Made by a program: the position numbers and the translations under genes. The notes under the pieces are model-generated. The model worked only from the letters and a program-made list of their open reading frames with translations, searched no databases and was not told where the DNA came from. Below are positions 51,501-63,500 of a DNA stretch of 64,000 nt, in pieces. Each line of letters opens with the position of its first letter. Within the stretch, counting starts at the first letter, position 1. This stretch comes from Micropterix aruncella (lineage: Eukaryota > Arthropoda > Insecta > Lepidoptera > Micropterigidae): assembly GCA_944548615.1 (NCBI GenBank), contig OX155963.1, forward strand, positions 32,252,412-32,316,411, written 5' to 3'.

Positions 51501-54500
51501 TCAACCTCCATAAGAACTACGCCAACCACCGTATCTATATCCACTCGGATAGCAAAGCAGCTTTTATGGCACTAACCTCGAATACCATTAATTCAAAGCA
51601 AAACTGCATATCACTACCGAATTCCCTGGGCGAAAAGAACAGGGTAATTCTAAGATGGGTTCCCGGCCATGCAGGAATCGAGGGAAATGAAAAAGCCGAC
51701 GAACTTGCTAAGACGGGAGCAAAGGGAACGTTATACGGCCCTGAACCTTGCTGTGGCGTACCAAAAAGCCTTGCAAACCTAATTCTCAAACAAATGTGTT
51801 TAGAACAATCCGTCAACCACTGGAACAACACGCCAGGGTTGAATCATTCCAAAGCGCTAATCAAGGTTTACGACCGTAAGACGGCCCGTGAGGCCTTATT
51901 GCTAAATAGGAACAATCTACGCATACCGGTGAGGGCGCCCACGGGGTATTGTGGCCTGAACAAACACATTTACAACCTCAAGCTCCGGGACACGAAAATG
52001 TGCAGGTTCTGCCAAGGAGCAGAGGAAACTCCCCAGCACCTCATGTGCAAGTGTGGCCCGCTGATGCGTAAAAGATACACCCACTTGGGTGGTCATTACC
52101 TCCAACCTGAGGAGGTAAAACAATCTGGCGCCAAAAGCCTGCTGCGGTTCTTATGACACGAGGCTTAGTGCAGAACTATAGTAGGTGACAAACACAATAG
52201 ATCAGCAATGGTCGCAGTGTTACAAGGCTCATAAAGACCTCAGAAAAGCCCCACTCAACAAATAAAAAAAAAATAGGAGGGAAGTGGGAGTCCCTTAACC
52301 TCTGGGACGCCATTACCACCACCAGTTGTTGGTTTTTCTGTTGTGACAATTCACAGCGGCTGATCTCTGTATGTATACAATTATCGGCTTTATTTCTCCC
52401 TACACTGTGGTAAAAATTGCCGGTCATTGAAAAAGCCACCATTATATATTAGTATGCGTGTACTAACACCCCTCCCCTAAAACAAATTTTCGGGGGTTGA
52501 AAACATGCCCTTGTGAGTTCAAAAATTCGGCTACCCCAGTTGTTTTTATAAGTGTAATTTTGTTATAAACCTTACAAGTATTTTCTTTAGTAATGTGAAA
52601 TATTGACGGAGGTTTAAGTGTAAATGAATAATAAATATAAAATAATGGCCCAAAAAGTAAAATTTTACAATATAAACAATTTCACATACATATTTAAGAG
52701 AAAACAATCGATTGTTTAGTAAAATTAGCTACTCTGGCCAAAGTATATATTATATAAATACATAATATACATGACTAACTATATAAATTATTAGGTAACA
52801 AGAGATAATTCATACACAAACCAAACTGTTAGTATTTATACAGGATGATTTTTAATTAACTAACATCTTCGAAGGGGGTGAAGCAGTACGAGCAAATAAG
52901 CAACTTTGGATAAAAAATTGTGGGGAAAAAAAAATATTTTTGAAGGAAATAATGTTTTCTTTTAAAGTTTGAAAATTTAGTATTCTGAAAAATAGTATAA
53001 AAAGCACTGAGTATGATGCGCAATCTAGCGGTAGGCAAAATTTTGTCATATTGAAGAAGAAGAAGAAAACATCTGCAGCTATAAGTGATAATCTCATGAA
53101 TTAGTGATGATTTCAAATGGGAAAAACACACAGTTGCAATCGCTAAAAGAGTTAACTCTACTCCCTATCTGATAAGATGGGCTTTCCAGAACCTGTCAAT
53201 ATAGGTGTTTATAAAGATTTACAAGGCAGAACCTGTCAATATAGGTGTTTATAAAAATTTACAAGGCAGAACCTGTCAATATAGGTGTTTATAAAGATTT
53301 ACAAGGCATATGTGAGACCTATTCCTGAGTATGGTTATCAGCTCTGGAACCCCTACTTATGCAAAGATGTAAATGTCTTGGAAAAGGTGCAGCGAAAGGC
53401 AACCAAAATGCCAGAGGGCCTTGTAACGGCCTTTAAGTACCGTTACATGCGATCAACAAATGCATTGATTTCCAGTGAAATACACTGACACAATTCAGCT
53501 ATTATTTTGACTCGTGCAGCGATGAATCAGCACGATGAAACAATACTTTTACTCGGGATATTTTGGATTGCATCATTTCCCGGCCTATATAAACCGGCGA
53601 AAACGCAACCAAAGTATCATTCCTCGAGTGATCACCTCCCCCAAGGTTGCGACGGCATACTCGGTACCCCTCTCACGAGGTCGCTCAACGAGTCCGGCTC
53701 CTTGGTTTCTTTTCCTTACCTTTCCCAGTCGCGAAGCATCAGTCTGCATTCCCACAGACTTGAGCCGTGCCCAGGACAAGATACTAGGAGCACAAATTCA
53801 ATCCTCATCTTTACACCCTCGTAACTTCAGTCGCGCATCAATACACTCGCGACAACATAACCTATACGGGAAGCGTTATAACTGGCAATATCGAACTCTC
53901 ACTCAATTCAATAAATACCTTCTGATTTACTCAAAATCGCCTTTCAATACAGAGATAACCCGCAAGTTGACACCACCACCTCACACAGCACAACCTGGAG
54001 TCTTGTGAGGGGTGGTCCCTCACAGCCTGAAGAATAAGCATTACGAAGATCGCTTGAAATTACTTGCACTAACTACTCTCAAACAAAGAAGACAAAAAGG
54101 GGATCTGATTAGGACATATACAATTCTCACAAATTATTACAATGTACCTGAGTTAACAATATTACTAAATTTAATGTCAACACAAATCTTCGAGGTCAGC
54201 AAAAAACTTAACCATGCAAAATTTAAATCTATTCCTCTTAACCCTTGGAGTAAATGGGTATTTTCATGGATGCATCTGTCTCTTTTGCAGGATTTTCGGC
54301 GACATCGACTTAAAGTACTATAACTACGAAACTACTACACCAATCATAAAAAGAACAACTGCACAATGATTGCATTGAAATTTCGAATATAGAATATTGA
54401 AATATCATTTTGTAAAACAATTAGATAATTATGAATAAATATGAGAACGTCAAAGAAGTGAAAAAAACGCGGAACCAGATCTGGTCGTATCATATTCAAC

Positions 54501-57500
54501 GGATAATTGTTTCAGAACCAGATTTGGTCGTATCATACTCAAGGGGTTAAGAACGTACTGCAAAAGAAAGCGATGGACTGAATAAACTACCATTCGAAAT
54601 GATTAGTGCAAGCTTTATCAATCAATTTAAAAACAAACTCGATTTATACCGATTTATATTATTTATGACTAGCTTTACGAGATCTGATCTGGACGTATCA
54701 GCAAGCTGCCTATCCAGAATTAATAACAATAATATTACTTAAAATCTTACCTATCATCTTCTTATCCAATCCAGAATTTTCCCTGAGAAACATGGCGATC
54801 TGATGAGGATTTAAAGGAACTTCTAATATGCCATGCTCCTGTAGATATTCAATACCTTTTTCTGGTTTCTGGTTAAACAACTCCGTTCCCGATGCTATCC
54901 ACTGCAGAAGAGAGAAGATGGTATTATAAACAATATTATGGTAAGTCGAATATAATTAAGAGTATTGTTTCTAAGTGTGTATATTTGAAGAAAGCGGGTG
55001 GCCTTGAGTGGGGGAGCAGGAGGTTGTCCGATTTAGATAAGTTCGGCAGTAGTGCTTATATCGCGTTACCATTAAATTTCTCACTCATGAAGGTGTAAAA
55101 ACAGTGGAAATTCGGGTATCAAACACATAATGAGTTCAAGAAGACTCTTGAATGGTTTCTAAACATTCATGGTAACTATCTCTATTCTGGTCGCAAACAG
55201 CGGAAGTCGTCGGCTTTCCGCATTGTAATTTCAGTGTTGGCCGAGCAAGGAGCTCCTGAACTGCCAGGAGAGAGTGTCTAATGATTTAATTTTGGGTTTT
55301 ATTTGGAAAACGAAGGAGTGGTGATTGAGGGTCTTCGTTTCAGGAAGTCCAATGTAACTGAAACACTTAATCAAGTATTCCCTTGCTTCGATAATCTCTT
55401 CATCTAATTTAAATTCAGCCTTACCACACCCGTGCAACCTGTATAGACAGCAGATACCGTTGTCGACCACTGTTTGCGGTGTTTGGTGTAGGTACCGATG
55501 GCAGTTCAACCGGAGACGTCGCAGACGAGGAATACACAGAGATGTTAACTGCTGAAAGGTTCATTCCAGACTAGCGTGTGTGTGAGCTTGTTCAAGCTTG
55601 CTTGCGTTTACAACTATGTCCGTTCGTAAAAGTGATGTGACAATTGTGTCTGACTCCATATTACTTCGCGCGGATGGCAATACTGCAAGCGGAACATTTG
55701 AATTGCCTTCTGGGGAAGGGCGGGGGGGCAAACGAATTATACCATGTGACGTAGTCTCTACACAGCGAAACCCAAGTTAAATACTCTATTTCATATATTT
55801 TATATATCTGTTTGTTATTTTATATACCAGTATCACAGATATCCAGACTGGAAGATCTACAATGTTATAAAAGTTATATTCATTCATTCATCTATATAAA
55901 TAAAAATGTAAATATTTGTTTGTTCCAAATCTTAACCCGTTGAGTATGAGTCAACCAAATCTGGTCGCGAAACAATTATCCGTTGAGTACGAGTCGACCA
56001 AATCTGGTCGCGCGTTTTTTCACTTCTTTGACGTTCTCATATCTATTCATAATTATCTAATTGTTTTACAAAATGATATTTCAATATTCTATATTCGAAA
56101 TTTCAATGCAATCATTGTGCAGTTGTTCTTTTTATGATTGGTGTAGTAGTTTCGTAGTTATAGTACTTTAAGTCGAGCGCCGTCGATGTCGCCGAAAATC
56201 TTGCAAAAGAGACAGATGCATCCATGAAAATACCCATTTACTCCAAGGGTTAAATCTCCGAAAGCTCTGAACCGATTGCTTTGAAATTTTGACATTGCAT
56301 TCAAATATGCGCGAGTTTTAGGTATAATATTTTACGGCAGTGGGAGTGTCATCTGTGGAACGTAGCAGCAACACATCTGTGGCCCCGGGTAATGCTAGTA
56401 ATTAATAAAAAATGACTTACCCTTTTTTGATTCTTAACCACTTCCAGTTGTGCATTACTCGGTAAATTCTCTGAGGGTTTATGCCTGCCATGCTTACTCT
56501 GGGTTATATATTGGCTGATATCTAATAAAACGGTGCCATCGCCTGCATCATCGTCCATATCTATAGAGACGTGATCGTCGCGTGATTCGCTATGATTGCG
56601 CTCCGGTTTTAAGATATTAATATTTTCCTCCTGTGAATTGGCCTCGATCGATTCGATGACGGCCATCAGCGCTTCCAAGCTCAAGACGTTTGTCGTCGGC
56701 ACGGTGGAACTGACGACGTTCTTCGACAGCATTTTTGTGATTTCCTCGAACAAATTGGAGCAGTAGATGTCGCAGTCGTAGTTCAGGTACAGCTCGGCAC
56801 ACAACGTTGGAATCCTGAACATTTGCGTTAAGGATTCCAGCGCCATGAGAGCGATCTCCTTGACCTCGTATGTATTCTTCGCGTTGTCGGCGACTATAAG
56901 CTCAATGATTCTCTTGAAGTACGCTTCCATTTGTAGTTTGAGATGCGGTCGGAGCGCCTCGAATAGCAGGAACGAGACTTGAAGGTCGAGCGCCACGATG
57001 GATACACGGTCGGAACTCAGCAGCTGTGAAAGTATCAAGAAATACAATCAAACCAATTTACGTCTGGCTAAAAGAGGTTGCAGAAAATCAATTAAAAGAC
57101 CTGAGCAGGTTTAAAAAATCTCTAAAGAGACATTTACTCAACTCATTAATACCCCCTCCCCTCCCGTCTCCTTTGCTTGTCCTTATATTACATTCCTCCC
57201 TTCGATATCGAGTTGACATACGTTACTAATCACTGTTTTATATTTTTTATGATGACTATTACGTAAGTGAATTAATTTATGACTCCTTTTATAAATCAAT
57301 TTGCCCTCATAAACCCTTTAGTCACAATAACCCTGGCGGTATGGTCGGAAGATATTGCCACTTGTCAACAGCCCACCACATTGTACTCGTTTGTGGGTGC
57401 AATAAAGCTTTTCAAACAAACAAACAAACCTTTATTAAAATTCGAGCACCAAAGTAGCCGCGGTAATCTTATTTGACAGATCAGAAAATTCGTAAAGGAC

Positions 57501-60500
57501 CAAAAAATCCAAATTTGCATCGGAACAGAAAAACATCCCTTTCCACTGAAAAACATCCACCAAGTGAAGTACCACAGGGTTCAGTTCTCGGACTAATACT
57601 GTTAGCGCTCTATATATCTGGACTCCATGCGGCTATTCACTCGACATCAAGCTTAACCCAAGGGTGGTCACGCACCAGGGTTTTTCGTATTATCCGTATT
57701 ATATCCGTACTTATTTAATTATCGCCTCTATTTCTCCCTCCACTGCGGTAAAAGCCTTTCATTGAAGCCTGTCATTGAATAAGCCACCGGTATATATTAG
57801 TATGCTTCCACACATCTTCTAAAACCAAAGTTTCGAGAGCTTCGAAAATTTTTCATAGAATGACTGGCTTCCGAAAGGTTAAACGCGGACAATACTAAGA
57901 CTTGCAAATCCTCTAGCCCGCCATGGTCAGCTAAGCAACGATCTCTCGAGAATTTCTGAATGGACACAGAAATGGCTCATCATGCTGAATCAGGATAAGT
58001 GGACCGTTCTCCACACAGGCCGGAGTAATCCTAAACTGCAGTATCATATTGGCAGTATTCAAATCAAGCCAGTTGAGGAACAAATAGGGTTGTCGACTAC
58101 AGCGGGCGAGCCCGTCACCTCAGGAAGTTTCAACGATTAGTCGTTCTATCTCCCTGGAGTGAGCGCAGAAGACTTGAGGACAAAACAGTCCACTGTCTAG
58201 CTACGCCACAAGCCCGTAAGAGGCCAACGCCTTAACCGCGAGATAGCCAGGAGTGTTACCCGGCGGGCCTACACTCACGCCCTTACTTCCAATTGTGACC
58301 AGATTACTACGGTCTCTCGATTGGTTACGAGTTCGAGGTCGCTTGCGCGGTCCTCTCCCTTACGAAGCGGTGAAACGGTGTTTACCGAATCTATCGCGGA
58401 CCACAGCGTCCTTTGCCCGGCTGTTCACCCAGGATTCGGGTAGCCGATGGTCATTTCAAGAGCAGTCGCCGTAAGGTCCGCAACCACTCCCGCTCTATAG
58501 GAAACAGTACTGCTTCCAGATTCCCCCGACTGTTAGTCAGAGTGCACAGTCGATTGGATTACGCCACACGGTGCGCAGACCGTCCAGGAGCGCCAGAAGG
58601 GGTTGATTCCCAGGGGAAACTAACCATAAGGCCAGAGTCTTACCCAGGGTCGCACTTCATGCGTGGAGGCCGTCGGATAGCTGTTGTTAACTACCAGTTG
58701 AGGAACAAAAGTTAATAGTAAAATCACATTTGAAAAAAAACAAGCTTTTATTAAAATTCTCTACTCTGTCCCGAGCCAACCCTGGGTGCAGCAGCCATGT
58801 CATAGTGGATATCATAATTGAATGTTATACAAAATTTCGTTTCTGTGCTGTCGACAGCTAAGGAGTCCCCTCATCGGGAGCCAATCCTGGGAACAGTATA
58901 CCAGACAGAAGCTTTCTTAGAACAAAATTGAAATGAAAGCGAATACGTCACGAGTCGTAAGGGCTCGGATGGTCGCCAGATGTTTCACTACTCGGTCTAA
59001 ACAGATACCCGAACGCTGAAAAGGTCGGCAGCCTTTACCTGCCCTTAATGCGTACTGTTCGCGTTCGTCGTGACGAACCCCTCTGCCCACATTCCTCGCA
59101 CCCTCTTCCCGCATTGCCTTGTAGCTCGAGAGTAAAGCTACTGGATGGTATAATGTGCCCTGGTTGCAGCAGCCATGTCATGGTAAAATTTATGTCGACC
59201 GTGGAAGAATATCCTCTTCGGGAGCCGATCCTGGGTGTAGAATCAGGTCATGCTCACTATAAAAATGCTTTGTCATCGGAACTGAACCAATATGTAAAAT
59301 TTCAACTTCATAGGATAATAGGAAGTGGTTCTAATTCAGCATGCAAGTTTTGACCGAAACAAACTAACAAACATAGCAAGGTAAATAAAAGCTTTTAAAA
59401 AGATCTTGGGATATTGATGTCGTCCAGCCTAAAGTGGTAAAACACATTATCCCCATAGTGAAGAGAGCAAACTAGAGAACACAAGAGCATATTAACCCTT
59501 CGAGTAGCGGCATAATTTCATGGCAGACCGCGGCAATTTATTGGATATTCTTGCAATATCACCGCGCTCGACAAAAAGTACTATAACTATGAAACTACTA
59601 TAGCAATCATAAAAAAAATAACTGTACAAGGACCACATTGAAATTTCGTATATAGAATATTGAAGTCTCATTTTGTAAAACAATTAGATATTTATGAATG
59701 AATATGAAAAGTCGAAAAAGTGAAAAAAAACTCGGCATTTCTAACTTGTACTTGTCTTACGGAAAAATACAGAACCCTATTTAGAAATTGTAAATACTAT
59801 CGTGATCTTTATTAGATTTTTTATGAAAGGTAATATTTCCTTTTGCTTATTTACATACAAAAATATTTAGATATTAGGTCATAAAAACCAATAAAAATTT
59901 TGATGATTTCTCGAAAAAAAAATATGATGTTTGGCAATGGAATTTTATCAGAAATATCCGCAAAATGATGCGCGAAATTATTCTAGCGGCCGTCTATGTA
60001 TCTATGGTAATAATGAGATATTTGGTATGGATTTTAGGATGCGTTCGAATGAGAAAATAATATTACTGTGCGCTCCGGGAGCAAGCCGCCAATATTGGTC
60101 GTTACGTAGCTGAAGGGTTAATTATAACTGACTGAAGGCTGACTTTCCATGTTAAAACGCAAGAATGGACTACCCGCTCTATACCATATTCAATTGGACT
60201 ATTTCAGGGCTGTTGCCTCTCCCCGACGATTTTTAATATAGTTTTTAATATACTTCTGGAAAGCCTGAGCCAGTTTGACAGGAAGTGGGGCTACCGTTTT
60301 AAAACAGACGGCCAATACACCTCGTCGTGCCTCGCTTTTGCCGACGACCTAACTTTCATCACCAGAAGCCCCAAGCAGCTTTCCCTGCTATTACAGAAAG
60401 TGGAGCTTTTCTGCGACTGGTCAGGCTGTATAAAAGTGAAGCCCTCCAAATGTTTTTGCCTTGGACTCGCCCGCATGGGCACAAAATTTACATCCTATGA

Positions 60501-63500
60501 CCCCAAATTGGTCTATAAGGGCTCTAATATCTCCCTTATAGACCCAAACAATCATTTCAAATTCCTCGGCAGAAAAATCACCCATCAGGGAAAAGACGTC
60601 TCGGGCGATCATGTTATAGAGCATTTCAAAAGTTGCCTGGCGAAAATAGATGCCTTGCTAATTTCTGGCCCTCGTAAGGCCTGGATCTATGACAATTATC
60701 TAACGTCACATTTGTCATGGCCCTTTCTTATTTACGATTTTACCAAAACCCAACTGTCCCGTCTAGATGCACTGGTGACAGCTAGTTTAAAATCCTGGCT
60801 GTCCTTAGCCAAACCAGCTGACCCCTCGACTCTCTTCAGGTCCAAACAAAATTTTGGGCTAGCGCTTAAACTGCCCTCTCTGCTCTACGCCAACTCCAGA
60901 ATAACCAAAAATTCGATTCTGTGCAATTCCAAAGATCCGGCAATATCGAAGCACGTAATAAGTGGCTGTAGTGATTCAAATGAACTACAAGCCCGCGTAG
61001 ACTTCCACAAAAGGTTCCTTACTGGAATCAGCCAGAATGGCACTGGTCTGGGGTATGGCAGTACAACCACGAGCGACGTGGACTTGAAGAAGTCTCTTTT
61101 GCGGGGAGATTACGACAGCAAGAGTATGGCTCATGCTATTGGCCTTCAATGCCAGAATGACTGGACAACAATTGGTGACTTTTGCATTCCGCCTCCAATG
61201 CACTGGAAGGTAATGCTCTATGACTGGACGCCAGAGATGCTGAAATTTTATTTGAATGCCTTTCAGCATACACTTCCAGACCCCAGTAACCTCGCTCGTT
61301 GGAGCTTTGCCGAGGATAGTTCTTGTCCCCTCTGTAGCAATACCCCTTGCACAGCTAGACACATTCTAGCTGGCTGCAAGGTGGCCTTAGATCAAGGACG
61401 GTACACTTACCGCCATGACAAAGTTCTCGCTGTTATTCGCGAGGTAATTAGTCTCTCAGTGGCTCGTGCCAATAAGGGTTTGACAGTATCCTCCAAACCC
61501 CCAATACAGTTTGTGCGGGATGGCTCTAAAGGCAAAAAACATTTAACTACAAAACCTTTCTCAATAATCGAGAAAGCTACAGATTGGACTCTGGAGGTTG
61601 ATTCGGTCTCTAAGCAGTATAAATTCCCTGAAAGTCTCGGATGCACAGCCCTCCGTCCAGATATAACTCTTTACTCTCTATCTCGGAAGGTGGCTCTTAT
61701 TGTAGAATTAACTGTTCCATGGGAATCAAATATCCCAAAAGACCACGAGTACAAATTAAATAAATACCATGATCTTGCAAATGCCGTAACCCGGAACGGC
61801 TTCACTGTTCACCTTCACGCGGTGGAAGTTGGCGCTCGTGGCCTGCCAGCTAAATCTCTATTTCACCTCTTTAAAGATCTTGGCCTTTCCAGAAAAATAA
61901 TCAACTCTTTCTTAGAAAAATTATCTAAAACTGCGATTTGCGCATCTCAAATTCTATGGCTTCGAAGGGGGAGTGAATGGGTGGCAAGGTGAACGCTCAC
62001 ATGTGGCAAGACAGCTGTCCTAAACCTACCACAGCCGGTTCGTAAGTCCGGAATCCACTGCTCACCCCCCAGAAGTGTAAAAAATAGTATTATGATGGGC
62101 CCGACTCCGGTCGGTGAATTCCATGGCAGCTCCGTTTGTATTTATTATAATGTTTGGAACTATAAATGCCATCTACACGTTGCATGTTATAGTAAAATCC
62201 TAGCTGCCAAAACGTATTAAGGCATTGAGCAATCTAATACCCTATATAATCAATGATATAGGATTAAAAGTCTGTAAAGTTGCTTGAAAAAATAAAAATT
62301 AAATGAGCTGCCAGTCGAATAACAGATTTTTCCTTGAACAAGCGGAGACATCGCTCCACTTTCTGTGTAATCGAATACCACTATGGAATCAAGAAACGTT
62401 TTCAAAGATACTGAAGTTTATAGAAAGGACTGGAGAACGAACTATAAGCAAACAGAGGCGCAAAAGATCCGAGGAGCTCGCAGAGTACCTGGGATGCGAA
62501 GCCCAGACATCAACGCCTCTAATCTAATTTAATCTAAGGAGGTTATAATCACAGGTAGCCGACAACTGCGACTCAAAATGGTTGAAAAGTCGTATGAAAG
62601 AAAATGAATCACTCTCTTTAAAGAGGTTATGCCCACAATTCTATCTCTATGGACCAGGACATATTTGTTTTTAATCACTTACACTGATGAGATTCCTGGA
62701 GAGAGGATCCTTAACGAGGGCTAGCAGCGCTGGATGCCTGACGAGATGATCTCCACCGACCTCTAGCGCTGTTTGAATCAGTCCCAAACCCAACTGTAGC
62801 ATCCCTGGTGTGTTTTGACTGTCCAGCGGATTGCATACCATTACTAAAAACCTAAAAATATTAAATAAGATGTATTCGACTTGCTCAACTCAATTACTCG
62901 TTTTTCAGCGAGACAAGCATGTACTTTTCAATTCAATATTAACAAATGAAGGGTACATGGGAAGAAGCAAGGTGCTATTAATGTCAAACTGAGATGTTCA
63001 CGATTTAAGAAAGGATTTTTTTTATTGCGATGGTCACTATCATTTAAGATCGGACTCGTACAAAGAGCCACAAAAAAATCATGCTCAGAATCGGTATGTA
63101 TGATCGAAAAGTTGTTTCTTACCTAAATAACTCCCTAACGCAGACTAGACCGTAAGGCTTGTGTTCATCCTTATCGTGATTCGCTGTAAATCGTATCCCC
63201 CTCGGGCTCACGTATTCTTTCTCGACTTTCTTCGAATTATCGTCGGTGTCTTGCACTTCTCCATTAACCGCCTCCGTCTTGGTTTCCACCGCATCTTTTT
63301 CGGACTGATCGCTCACAACCAATTTTGTGTCTTCTTTCTCCTCTGCTTCAGGTTCGCTTTCGTTTTTGTCATCGGCGTTATCGATGGACCCAACACATTT
63401 TTCTAAAAGTTCTGTTATTGAGTCGTTGGCGTTTGACTGTAAGTCCATTGAAGAGTGCCGTGTGTGCTTTTTGATTGCGGAGTCTTGTGTCTCTAGCAGC

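Larger units (their letters stand above)
53085..54735 (+). pseudogene. Jockey/CR1-like relic with two insertions
   Basis: 53285-53420 ([34 protein letters not shown]), 54012-54237 ([20 protein letters not shown]) and 54551-54735 (end TGGACGTATCAGCAAGCTGC) are consecutive RT C-terminal parts. The gaps hold an LTR-like insert and a piggyBac-like MITE. Confidence 0.75.

Noticed and set aside
53507..54008. Overlapping 105- and 157-codon frames
   Set aside because: Both lie in the LTR-like insertion with a TATA box and poly(A) signal; overlap in two frames and low-complexity content suggest chance openness in GC-richer DNA.
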